6,713 nucleotides of DNA from positions 1-6,713 of the forward strand of contig JAUIHA010000043.1 of the NCBI GenBank assembly GCA_030432505.1, in the 5' to 3' direction. The notes below the pieces were generated by a model. That model ran no database searches. It was not told the DNA's origin and saw nothing but the letters and a program-made list of their open reading frames with translations. Shown here piece by piece: positions 1-6,630 of this stretch. The translations under genes were made by a program, and so were the position numbers. Position 1 is the stretch's first letter, and the number at the start of each line of letters is the position of its first letter. The DNA is from a bacterium (GTDB lineage Bacteria > Babelota > Babeliae > Babelales > RVW-14).

Positions 1-1248
1 AACAGCACCAACAACGCCAACTTTGATATGTTTTTTTGCAGTATATGGTGCAATTTTTACATTTTTAAATTCATTAAAGCTGTCTTCGTATGCTTGTGGT
101 AATTGCTGACTAAAAAACTTTTTAGGCTTTTTGTCTTGCTCGTATGAAAGAATAATTCCCAATGAAGTTTTTTGGCTCAGTGCCTCATAAGCAAGCTCAA
201 CATCATCAATAGAGAAAATCTTTTCTGTCAGATGTTCAAGTTGTATTTTCCCAGATTCGATAAGTTGAGTGAATAGTTGCATATTTCTATTTTCAGTCCA
301 GCGAACATATGGGTATGGATAATCAATACCCTCTTTTTCATATGATGCATCATAACGACCAGGTCCATATGAACATGAAATGAGAAAATCTATTTCTTTT
401 GAATAAAATGGATCTCGATCAAAATCTATTTTGACATCACCTACTAAGACAACTTTACCTTTTCTTCGGGTAAGATGCATTGACTGCTGAATGATATCGC
501 CGGTTGGCGCACCTGCGGTAATGATGGTTGTATCAACTCCGTGATGAGAAGTAAGCCATGCTATTTCTTTTTCAATGTCAATGGTGCTTGCGTTAAAGAT
601 ATGATCAGCACCATGCTTTTTTGCTTGTGCAAGTTTTGAGTCATCAATATCTATGGCAAAAACGGTTGCACCTGAATTTTTTGCAAGTTGAGCTGTAATT
701 TGTCCAAGCAGACCTAAGCCAATGACACAAACTTTGTCTCCCAGTTGAATCGATGCTCGCCTGATGCCTTGCATGGCAATAGCACCAATCGTGGTGATAC
801 TTGCTTGTTGCAAAAATTCTTTATTTTTTATGAGTACAACGAGATTTTCAGGCACTGCAACAATGTCTGCGTGGTGGGCCATTCCTGCTCCAGCACACGC
901 AACAAAGTCTCCAACTCGAATGTTTTTAACCTTACTTCCAACTTGGACCACTTTGCCCGAGCATGAGTAACCAAGAGGCAGAATCTGCTCCTTCTTTTCT
1001 TTGATGAGAGCAACGGTTCCAGCTACGCCATTTTCTTTAATGGCGCCAATAACTTTTGAAGAATTTGCAGAAATGTTCTGTGAGAACTTTTTGAGGAGTG
1101 AAACTTTTGAGGCTGAGATAGTTGCAGACTCTGTTCCAGAGCTAATGAATGAATAATATGTTTTAACAAGCACTTCTTTTTCTGAAGGTTGTGGCGCATT
1201 AACATCAAAAAGTTTTACATTACCTTTTTGTAAAAATACTTGTTTCAT
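1..1248 (-). CDS. Bi-domain oxidoreductase (MDR dehydrogenase + Gfo/Idh), C-terminal part beyond left edge
   Basis: The reading frame stays open for 416 codons from ATG at 1248 to base 1, so the 3' part is missing. Residues 1-370 form a medium-chain dehydrogenase-like module. GLGLLG (residues 177-182) is the nucleotide-binding loop, and an acidic strand end (AIDIDD, 198-203) suggests NAD(H). PLGYSCSGKV (91-100) and SYGPGRYD (293-300), followed by DYPYPYVRWTENRN (309-322), are hallmarks I recall for bi-domain oxidoreductases of polysaccharide clusters. The zinc-ligand positions of classical alcohol dehydrogenases are not Cys/His here: SSGTE at 37-40 region and GYS replacing GHE. A zinc-independent reaction is therefore likely. 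After a linker, KVGVVGAV (409-416) begins a second Rossmann fold, expected to be the Gfo/Idh/MocA domain of roughly 300 further residues. The start lies 15 bases after the wecC stop with a weak AGAGA ribosome site (1255-1259), so the gene is co-transcribed with wecBC. The substrate is unknown, probably a nucleotide sugar or a polysaccharide-linked sugar. Confidence 0.85.
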   Translation of the reverse strand, partial: MKQVFLQKGNVKLFDVNAPQPSEKEVLVKTYYSFISSGTESATISASKVSLLKKFSQNISANSSKVIGAIKENGVAGTVALIKEKKEQILPLGYSCSGKVVQVGSKVKNIRVGDFVACAGAGMAHHADIVAVPENLVVLIKNKEFLQQASITTIGAIAMQGIRRASIQLGDKVCVIGLGLLGQITAQLAKNSGATVFAIDIDDSKLAQAKKHGADHIFNASTIDIEKEIAWLTSHHGVDTTIITAGAPTGDIIQQSMHLTRRKGKVVLVGDVKIDFDRDPFYSKEIDFLISCSYGPGRYDASYEKEGIDYPYPYVRWTENRNMQLFTQLIESGKIQLEHLTEKIFSIDDVELAYEALSQKTSLGIILSYEQDKKPKKFFSQQLPQAYEDSFNEFKNVKIAPYTAKKHIKVGVVGAV

Positions 1249-1263
1249 ATTACATCTCTGTCG

Positions 1264-2568
1264 TTAAAAGGTCACATTTTCAAAGTTGCACATGGTACGT
1301 GTTGTTCCTGACAAAAGACTTCGTGATTGCTTTTTATGCATGTCGTGTAGAAGTCCACAGGTATCAACGATAACTTTACTACAAAAAATTTCTTCGGGTA
1401 TTGATAGAAACGTTGTGTGTTTTACCAGTACCAGAACAATGTCCGCAAGTCTCAATTCTTTACCAATATCTTGTACCGACGGAATTCCGAGCTCTGCTAC
1501 CTTGTTGCTATCAATGAATGGATCATATGCTGAGAACTCAATATTTTCTTCTTTGCAAAGATCAATGGCAATTTTAAGTGCTGGTGATTCTCTTGTGTCA
1601 TCTACATTGGGTTTAAAGGTAAGTCCTAAGGCAAGAACTTTTGGTTTCTCATGACCATTTTCTTTAAGTTCTTCGACTCGCGCGAGCAATCGCTTAATAA
1701 CCGTGTATGGTTTTTGATCATTAATTTCACGTGCCGTTTTCAAGAGCTTAGAACTTTGTGGGAACGATTCAATTAAAAAGAGCGGGTCGACAGCAATACA
1801 ATGTCCCCCCACGCCACATGTTGGTGACAATACATTAACACGTGGATGCTTATTAGCGAGTTCTATAACTTGGTATGGGTCAATACCAGCTTCCGAAGAC
1901 ATAGCTGCAACCTGGTTGGCAAAAGCAATTTGCACATCACGGGAACTATTTTCTACTAGTTTGACCATCTCTGCTGTTTTATCATCGGTGATGTGGAGAA
2001 AACCTTTTACAAATTTAGAATAAAAAAGATATGCAAGGTCACAAGCCTTTTGGCTGAGTCCGCCAATAACGCGGTCATTTTCTATTAACTCTTTAAAAAT
2101 TCTGCCAGGAATACTGCGTTCTGGACAGTGAGCGATAAAGAAGTCTATTCCAAGACGCAAGTCAGAAACATCTTCAATGTAATGTCCGAGTTTTTCTGTT
2201 GTTCCGACAGGTACGGTAGACTCTAAAATGATGAGATTGCCAGGCATGAGGCGTTTTGCAATTTGCTCACCAGCATCAAAAACATATTGAAGGTCTGCTG
2301 ATCGATCATTTTTGAATGGAGTAGGAACGGTGATAACAAAACAGTCGGCGTATTCAAGATTTGTGCTTACGCGAAATCTTTTTTTACGCAGTGTGTTTTT
2401 GAGACGGCTTTGTATGTCCGTTTCTAAAATTGTTGGATCGCCTTCATTAATACGTTTGACTTTTTCTGGATTGATATCAAAACCAAAAACATCATAGCCG
2501 CATTCAGCTGCTATGATTGCTGTTGGGAGTCCTATGTAACCAAGTCCAACGATAGAAACACGTTTCAT
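1264..2568 (-). CDS. wecC: UDP-N-acetyl-D-mannosamine dehydrogenase
   Basis: A 434-residue cytoplasmic enzyme of the UDP-glucose/GDP-mannose dehydrogenase superfamily. It should oxidise UDP-ManNAc twice with NAD+ to give UDP-ManNAcA. The N-terminal Rossmann motif is VGLGYIGLP (7-15), followed by VPTPF (81-85) and ILESTVPVGTTEK (114-126). The block CPERSIPGR...ENDRVIGG (148-170) and TAEMVKLVENSSRDV (198-212; Lys203, Asn207) match WecC rather than UDP-glucose dehydrogenases. The catalytic cysteine is Cys257 in CGVGGHCIAVDP (251-262), which is the WecC form of the motif. The C-terminal UDP-binding domain shows LGLTFKPNVDDTRESPA (314-330). A tail of about 27 residues after VDTCGLL is longer than in E. 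coli WecC. ATG at 2568 has a clean GGAG (2577-2580) with 8-base spacing. It lies 40 bases after wecB, whose product is its substrate, and 15 bases before the bi-domain oxidoreductase. Confidence 0.93.
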   Translation of the reverse strand: MKRVSIVGLGYIGLPTAIIAAECGYDVFGFDINPEKVKRINEGDPTILETDIQSRLKNTLRKKRFRVSTNLEYADCFVITVPTPFKNDRSADLQYVFDAGEQIAKRLMPGNLIILESTVPVGTTEKLGHYIEDVSDLRLGIDFFIAHCPERSIPGRIFKELIENDRVIGGLSQKACDLAYLFYSKFVKGFLHITDDKTAEMVKLVENSSRDVQIAFANQVAAMSSEAGIDPYQVIELANKHPRVNVLSPTCGVGGHCIAVDPLFLIESFPQSSKLLKTAREINDQKPYTVIKRLLARVEELKENGHEKPKVLALGLTFKPNVDDTRESPALKIAIDLCKEENIEFSAYDPFIDSNKVAELGIPSVQDIGKELRLADIVLVLVKHTTFLSIPEEIFCSKVIVDTCGLLHDMHKKQSRSLLSGTTRTMCNFENVTF

Positions 2569-2576
2569 TGATGTTT

Positions 2577-2580
2577 CTCC
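2577..2580 (-). promoter_or_regulatory. Shine-Dalgarno of wecC
   Basis: GGAG on the minus strand, 8 bases before ATG at 2568. It is the strongest ribosome site in the sugar operon; wecB and the bi-domain oxidoreductase have only AAGAG- and AGAGA-like sites. It supports translation of wecC from the first ATG. Confidence 0.6.
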
Positions 2581-2608
2581 ACTTGTTAAATTCCTTTCGT
2601 AACTTTAA

Positions 2609-3787
2609 TCAAATGTTTTGCATAACTTGTTGTGCTACTATTTCTTTTTCAGCAATGAAATCTTCATTAAGAAGATCCTTTATAATCGTTACAATTCTCT
2701 GTGTTGCTTTTCCATCTCCATAGATGGAGCGTCGTACAATTTTTTCATTTGGAGCATTATACAACTTTTGCATGGCATTTGCTATAAGCTTTTTATTTGT
2801 TCCAACAAGAATCCCAAGTCCTTCCCAAACACCTTCTATTCGCTCAGTTACTTTGCGTAGAACAATAACCTTTTTTCCCATACTCATTGTTTCTTCTTGA
2901 ATGCCACCAGAATCAGTCATGACAAAGTCTGCAGAATGAATCAAGTAAATTAATTCTTTGTACTCCGTTGGTGGGATTATAATAATATTTTCGAGAGCAT
3001 TGAGACCTGTTTGTTGTATTGCTTTTTGTACATTGGGATTCGGATGCGCAGGGAAAATAAAAGAGACGTCGTCATGTGTTGCTGCAAAGTCTTTAACACT
3101 CATAAAGATTTCTTGTAAACCACCATTAAATGATTCTCTTCGGTGAGCAGTAAGCAGAATAATCTTTTGCTTATTCTTTTTGAGTGATATAACCGTTTCG
3201 GTAATAGAAGAATCAATGGTTATACTGCCATTAGTAATTTGCTGCTCAACCCACTGAAGTGAATCCACAATGGTATTTCCGGTACAAAAAATTGATTTAC
3301 GGTCGATATTTTCTGCAAGCAAGTTTCCAATGTTTAAACTTGTTGGGGCAAAATGATAGCTAGCAAAAGATGAAATACTTTTGCGGTAAATTTCTTCAGG
3401 AAATGGTGAATATTTATCACCAGTTCGAAGTCCCGCTTCAATATGTCCAACTGGGATCTTCAGATAAAAAGCAGCAAGAGCTGACGCAAAAGCGGTAACG
3501 GTATCGCCCTGAACAATAGTAAGTTGAGGTTGAATTCTGTTAAGAACATTTTTTACTCCTTCAAGAACTATTTGCGTGAGATAAAAAAGGTCTTGGTCCT
3601 TTTTCATGATGTTGAGCTTTATGTCGGGTGTTACTTGAAAAATATCGAATACCTGCTGCAGAAGTTCGTCATGTTGAAATGTTGCGCACAGTGTTGTTGG
3701 TATATTTGCTTTTTTGAGGGCTTGATACAGTGGAACTAACTTAATGGCCGCAGGCCTTGTTCCCACTACTATTACGATCGACTTCAT
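2609..3787 (-). CDS. wecB: UDP-N-acetylglucosamine 2-epimerase (non-hydrolysing)
   Basis: A 392-residue cytoplasmic GT-B-fold epimerase converting UDP-GlcNAc to UDP-ManNAc, the substrate of the adjacent WecC. The family order is clear: VGTRPAAIKL (8-17), QHDELLQQVF (38-47), QGDTVT (93-98), PVGHIEAGLRTGD (112-124), PFPEE (128-132), GNTIVDSL (170-177), TAHRRESF (213-220), FPAHPNPNV (245-253), TDSGGIQEE (291-299) and YGDGKA (356-361). The residues expected to be catalytic are present: Asp95, Glu117, Glu131 and His215. Several usually conserved neighbours are changed. Ala13 replaces Glu in GTRPEA, Tyr134 replaces Asn in PEExNR, and Ile317 replaces Pro in TERPE. The enzyme therefore looks divergent but probably active. 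ATG at 3787 has a weak AAGAG (3794-3798) 6 bases upstream. It appears to be the first gene of the wecB-wecC-oxidoreductase unit, directly after the terminator at 3873-3906. No convincing promoter was recognised in 3788-3872. Confidence 0.92.
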   Translation of the reverse strand: MKSIVIVVGTRPAAIKLVPLYQALKKANIPTTLCATFQHDELLQQVFDIFQVTPDIKLNIMKKDQDLFYLTQIVLEGVKNVLNRIQPQLTIVQGDTVTAFASALAAFYLKIPVGHIEAGLRTGDKYSPFPEEIYRKSISSFASYHFAPTSLNIGNLLAENIDRKSIFCTGNTIVDSLQWVEQQITNGSITIDSSITETVISLKKNKQKIILLTAHRRESFNGGLQEIFMSVKDFAATHDDVSFIFPAHPNPNVQKAIQQTGLNALENIIIIPPTEYKELIYLIHSADFVMTDSGGIQEETMSMGKKVIVLRKVTERIEGVWEGLGILVGTNKKLIANAMQKLYNAPNEKIVRRSIYGDGKATQRIVTIIKDLLNEDFIAEKEIVAQQVMQNI

Positions 3788-3872
3788 TTTCTACTCTTGA
3801 CGTATAGACTTACCCGTTTCTTGTCATTAACCGAACCAGCTTAACGTAATCTTTGAAATAAATAAAGCTTGA

Positions 3873-3906
3873 TAAAAAAGAGAGCGCAGCATAATCTGCG
3901 CTCTCT
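3873..3906 (-). terminator. Rho-independent terminator after the secreted-protein pair
   Basis: A perfect 11-bp stem (3879-3889 with 3896-3906, core AGAGCGCAG) and a 6-base loop (3890-3895). On the minus strand it is followed by a run of T (complement of A3874-A3879). It begins 28 bases after the stop codon at 3935. It separates the secreted-protein unit from the wecB operon, so wecB should need its own promoter or readthrough. Confidence 0.9.
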
Positions 3907-3934
3907 GGGGTCATTTGTTTTTATAAATGTTATT

Positions 3935-4825
3935 TTAGATATTCAACGTGATTGGCCTGTATTCGTTATCACGTAGTACTTCACGTTTGAAATCACGATC
4001 TTTTTCGTTTTCATAGCTTGTATGCCATCTATCAAGATCTTTTTCTACACTGGTGTGTGTACGATCTTTATGACGTTCCACTCTGTCATGATGACGATCA
4101 TTTTGGCGTTCACTGCTATCATGAAGTTGTTGACTAAATTGCATGTTTTGCTCATGAGCACGTTGTCGTTGAGCTTCAAGATGTTTTTCGTAAAGATTTG
4201 ATTGGAAGTTGAAATCAGGATGTGAAATAACAAAGTTGGTTAGGTTTTTAATAGTTTTTTCCAACTGAGGAAGTCTGCCTAAAAGGGCTTTGCACCGTTG
4301 AGCAACTCCTGGATAATCAGAAGGAGAGCTTTGTGCTTCGTTGTAAGCAGATATAAGATTTTTGTATGCAGAAACAAGCTTGTCATTGAGTGTTGTTAAA
4401 TGGTTGCGTGCTCGTACAAGTGGCCAGCTTCCAGAGAAGCAGACGTTGACACTGCTAATATCAATGCTGCCAGCATGTACATTTCTATTTAAGAGAAAAT
4501 CATTATCGAGATCAGAGATAATATTTTCTGCGTATTTTATTTTTCCTTCAGGAGTGTATTGCTGCAAAATGTAATCAAGGAGGAGCCAACCACCGACACC
4601 AAAGGCTCCGCTACTAAGGAGTGAAACAAGTGTGCGTGTTGCTCCATCAACCTGGCCGCTTTTGAGGGCTTGATTTGTAATAAATCCAGCAATAGCACCA
4701 GTTGCTATTCCACCAATAATGGCACCAGTTCGTGCGGTATTTTTGTGTATCGGCCTTGCTGTTGAAAATGAAGAACAGAGTGCTGCTATAACAAACAGTC
4801 TTTTCATATGAAGTGCGTTTTTCAT
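3935..4825 (-). CDS. Secreted/membrane-anchored protein of unknown function with hendecad-repeat tail
   Basis: A 296-residue protein of no family I recognise. The N-terminus is a signal peptide (Lys-rich start, FVIAALCSSFSTA, likely cut after Ala23). Two hydrophobic stretches follow: glycine-zipper-like TGAIIGGIATGAIAGFI (33-49) and TLVSLLSSGAFGVGGWLLLDYI (65-86). Next is a helical region (95-205) with two cysteines (129, 178) that could pair in the periplasm. The tail (220-285) is very polar and made of six 11-residue repeats with His at position 5. I chose ATG at 4825 because AGGAG (4832-4836) lies 6 bases upstream of it. The adjacent ATG at 4828 is only 3 bases from AGGAG, and the Met at 4807 has no ribosome site. 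The TGAIAGFI, GVGGWL and LPQLEK segments match the preceding gene product in order, so the two look like distant paralogues. It is co-transcribed from the same promoter and ends at the terminator at 3873-3906. Function is unknown; a periplasmic structural or binding role is possible. Confidence 0.85.
   Translation of the reverse strand: MKNALHMKRLFVIAALCSSFSTARPIHKNTARTGAIIGGIATGAIAGFITNQALKSGQVDGATRTLVSLLSSGAFGVGGWLLLDYILQQYTPEGKIKYAENIISDLDNDFLLNRNVHAGSIDISSVNVCFSGSWPLVRARNHLTTLNDKLVSAYKNLISAYNEAQSSPSDYPGVAQRCKALLGRLPQLEKTIKNLTNFVISHPDFNFQSNLYEKHLEAQRQRAHEQNMQFSQQLHDSSERQNDRHHDRVERHKDRTHTSVEKDLDRWHTSYENEKDRDFKREVLRDNEYRPITLNI
3971..4168 (-). repeat. Six 11-residue (33-base) coding repeats, His/Arg/Asp-rich
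   Basis: Residues 220-285 of the hypothetical protein divide without gaps into six units of 11. The clearest are NDRHHDRVERH (242-252), KDRTHTSVEKD (253-263) and LDRWHTSYENE (264-274); the last is KDRDFKREVLR (275-285). Position 5 is His in five of six units (224, 235, 246, 257, 268; Phe279 in the last). Position 3 is Arg in five of six (222, 244, 255, 266, 277). Position 9 is Glu in four of six. The nucleotide copies have diverged, so this is an old repeat kept at protein level. A hendecad period fits a straight or slightly right-handed coiled coil. Confidence 0.75.
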
Positions 4826-4831
4826 CATATG

Positions 4832-4836
4832 CTCCT
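4832..4836 (-). promoter_or_regulatory. Shine-Dalgarno deciding the start of the hendecad protein
   Basis: AGGAG on the minus strand. Two consecutive ATGs follow at 4828 and 4825, with spacings of 3 and 6 bases. The 6-base spacing favours 4825. Confidence 0.6.
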
Positions 4837-4885
4837 ATTAAAGTTAACATGAATGTAGTTTGCGTTTTTCTCTATTTTCTTGAAG

Positions 4886-5485
4886 CTATTTTTGAGCTGC
4901 AGATTTTTCTAAAATCTCGTTTACTTCAGCTTTTCTTAAATCAAGAAGTTTCTGCCAGTTGTCGATTTGTTTTTCAAGTGGCTCAAGCGCAGACACCATG
5001 ATTATGTCATCATGTTCAAGAATAATCTTCAAGTTAGCAGATAGTTTATCAAGTGCTTCTTGAAGCTGAGGTAAATGCTTTTCAACTTGAGCAAGAGATT
5101 CGTATTTAGCGTACCATTCTTTGTTAAATGTTTTGTCTAGTAGAGAAGAATTTGCTAAAAGTTCAATGAGAGTGTCAATCTTTTTATGGCTCTTGATAAG
5201 GTCTCTATTATTTTTGATTACGAATTTGTAATATTGTTGAGCGGTAAGCCATGATCCGGTTCCTGCAGCAACCGTTACGAGTCCGATCGTTACCCATTGA
5301 GGTAACGTAGACATACCTTGAGAGCTTGTGTATAAGTACGAGCCTATACTTCCAGTTACCGCTCCTGTAAGACCAGCAACAAGCATTTTGTATTCAATTT
5401 CTGATTGATCAATTTGCTTTGTTTCTACAGGAAAAACGGCGAATAACGTTGCCAAGAAAACCAATATCTTTATTGTATTTTTCAT
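4886..5485 (-). CDS. Secreted/membrane-anchored helical protein of unknown function (paralogue of next gene)
   Basis: A 199-residue protein that I do not recognise. It has a signal peptide or N-terminal anchor (MKNTIKILVFLATLFAVF, 1-18). Two glycine-containing hydrophobic segments follow: MLVAGLTGAVTGSIGSYLY (34-52) and VTIGLVTVAAGTGSWLTA (65-82). From about 84 to the end it is predicted-looking amphipathic helix with regular Leu spacing. It lacks cysteines and lacks the repeat tail of its neighbour. TGAVTGSI, GTGSWL and HLPQLQEALDKL (137-148) line up in order with segments of the next gene product. ATG at 5485 was preferred over the in-frame ATG at 5500. GGGA sits 9 bases before 5485, whereas the earlier ATG directly abuts the only G-run upstream of it; starting at 5500 would add five residues. 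A good promoter lies about 50 bases upstream. The gap to the next gene is 60 bases without a clear terminator, so the two genes probably form one transcript. Confidence 0.82.
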   Translation of the reverse strand: MKNTIKILVFLATLFAVFPVETKQIDQSEIEYKMLVAGLTGAVTGSIGSYLYTSSQGMSTLPQWVTIGLVTVAAGTGSWLTAQQYYKFVIKNNRDLIKSHKKIDTLIELLANSSLLDKTFNKEWYAKYESLAQVEKHLPQLQEALDKLSANLKIILEHDDIIMVSALEPLEKQIDNWQKLLDLRKAEVNEILEKSAAQK

Positions 5486-5533
5486 AATTATTAATCCCAT
5501 ACCCCATTAGTTTTATTGTACTGACTGCCTACT

Positions 5534-5562
5534 ATTTTAAAAAATACCTGGTAAATAGTCAA
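5534..5562 (-). promoter_or_regulatory. Sigma-70-type promoter for the secreted-protein pair
   Basis: On the minus strand TTGACT (5562-5557), a 17-base spacer and TAAAAT (5539-5534), each hexamer one mismatch from consensus. Transcription should start near 5527, giving a leader of about 40 bases before ATG 5485. The spacer contains the 9-base palindrome TACCTGGTA (5545-5553). The arms ACTATTT (5531-5537) and AAATAGT (5553-5559) overlap both hexamers and could form an operator; that is inference. The site lies in the 88-base gap after the surA-like gene, which has no terminator of its own. Confidence 0.6.
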
Positions 5563-5573
5563 AAAGGGTCCTG

Positions 5574-6623
5574 TTAGAGGTAGATTATAGAGGTTTTAGT
5601 CTGGGTTTCTTTAATAAGGTTTTCAGATAGAAATTCTCTCTTCTGGTCCTTGAGGATTCGCTCAATTTCGCCATAGCGAGTTTCAAGTTTTTTGAAGGAT
5701 TTTTCTTGCTTGTCTTTTAGTCTGAAAACAAGATAATTTTTTTCTGAAAGTTTTATTGGTTTTGAGATCTGTCCTTTTTCTAAACTTTTAACTGATTCAA
5801 ATCGTTTATCAAGTTCGTCTGCGCTTAACCAGCCAAGAGCATTCCACGTTATTTTTTTATTTCGAATGAGGTCTTTGTAGTTGTCAACATTTTTGGGTGA
5901 GAATGATGCTGTTTCAAGAAGGAATGAAGCTTCATCATACTCAGGGTTCTTTTTATGGTATTTTTCAACTTCTTTGGAAGTAATAACAATTTTTTCATCA
6001 ATTTCAACGCGCTTTAGGTTTTCAACAGCAATGAGGCGTGCGAGTTGTTTTTTGTACATAGGCAAAGTAAATCCACTTTCTTGTAATTCTTTTTCAAACT
6101 CAGAATCACTTAAGTGGCTAATACCATTTTGCATTTTGAGGGCTACAATTTGTCGTTGAATGTCAACGTTGCTTGGTAGAAGATGCTTTTCAGATGCTCT
6201 CTGAAATAGAATTTCTTCTTCAATGAGTTCCTTGAGCGAATAACTGCCACCTTCCTTTGCAATGCGTGGTTGTTCAAGATCTGATTGTAGAATGTTTGCT
6301 CCATTAACACGTGCAAGAATTTTATTTACAATCCAGCGTGAAGGTTTCTTTTTAACCGGAGGCTTTTTCTTTTTGACTGGTGGAGTTATTTGTTTATCTG
6401 CAACTTTTTGGCTATTGTTTTTGATTGAAACACGTGTTTGTTGGCTGGTACTTTTAATAGCTTTCTTTTCTACTACAGACTTAGGTTTAGCTAAAGCTTC
6501 TTTTTTCTGTTGCACAGGTTGTTTAGATTTTTGGGGAATACTTTTTATTTCATCTTTACCGTGCATATTCGCAGCAAAAATGAGTGAAAGAGCAAGACTA
6601 ATACCGGTAAAACATTTCTTCAC
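5574..6623 (-). CDS. SurA-like periplasmic chaperone / parvulin-type peptidyl-prolyl isomerase homologue
   Basis: A 349-residue protein translated from GTG at 6623; AAGGAG (6631-6636) is 7 bases upstream. Extending the frame to ATG 6695 would add 24 residues, run through the upstream terminator and lack a ribosome site. Order: signal peptide (1-18, KKCFTGISLALSLIFAA); a Lys/Gln/Pro linker (22-96) including PPVKKKKPPVKKKP (81-94); and a SurA N-terminal domain (about 100-225, NKILARVNGANILQSDLE, LIEEEILFQRASEK, and the SPxEVE-like SKEVEKY). A single short parvulin-like domain follows (about 228-305, LGWLSADELDKRF, LEKGQISKPIKL), then a C-terminal helix (306-349) that in SurA packs on the N-domain. 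Parvulin histidines expected near HIL and WHIL are absent (SFLLETA, NYLVFRL), so chaperone activity is more likely than isomerisation. E. coli SurA has two parvulin domains; this one has one. Its expected role is escorting outer-membrane proteins in the periplasm. It stands as its own unit between two terminators, possibly reading into the next genes. Confidence 0.8.
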   Translation of the reverse strand: MKKCFTGISLALSLIFAANMHGKDEIKSIPQKSKQPVQQKKEALAKPKSVVEKKAIKSTSQQTRVSIKNNSQKVADKQITPPVKKKKPPVKKKPSRWIVNKILARVNGANILQSDLEQPRIAKEGGSYSLKELIEEEILFQRASEKHLLPSNVDIQRQIVALKMQNGISHLSDSEFEKELQESGFTLPMYKKQLARLIAVENLKRVEIDEKIVITSKEVEKYHKKNPEYDEASFLLETASFSPKNVDNYKDLIRNKKITWNALGWLSADELDKRFESVKSLEKGQISKPIKLSEKNYLVFRLKDKQEKSFKKLETRYGEIERILKDQKREFLSENLIKETQTKTSIIYL

Positions 6624-6630
6624 AATGTGT

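Noticed and set aside
745..970. Short plus-strand and opposite-frame reading frames over the oxidoreductase region
   Set aside because: They are shadows. The minus-strand frame is continuous for 416 codons with clear dehydrogenase motifs, and the short frames have no ribosome sites or recognisable motifs.
3788..3872. Promoter for wecB (ATGACA with 15-base spacing to TATACG on the minus strand)
   Set aside because: The spacing is too short and the -10 weak, and the implied transcription start would leave almost no leader. A promoter is expected here, but this one is not convincing.
4760..4825. Possible lipoprotein signal at Cys17 of the hendecad protein
   Set aside because: The residue before the cysteine is Leu (AALC), which does not fit a lipobox needing Gly, Ala or Ser. 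A standard signal peptidase site after Ala23 is more likely.
4647..4850. Overlapping 67-residue minus-strand frame at the start of the hendecad protein gene
   Set aside because: It is out of frame with a well-supported signal-peptide protein and has a Trp/Tyr/Cys-rich composition typical of shadow frames.
5288..5307. Perfect 7-bp inverted repeat CGTTACC/GGTAACG with 6-base loop
   Set aside because: It lies inside the coding sequence of the secreted protein, has no T-run, and encodes ordinary residues between the two hydrophobic segments. It is probably chance.
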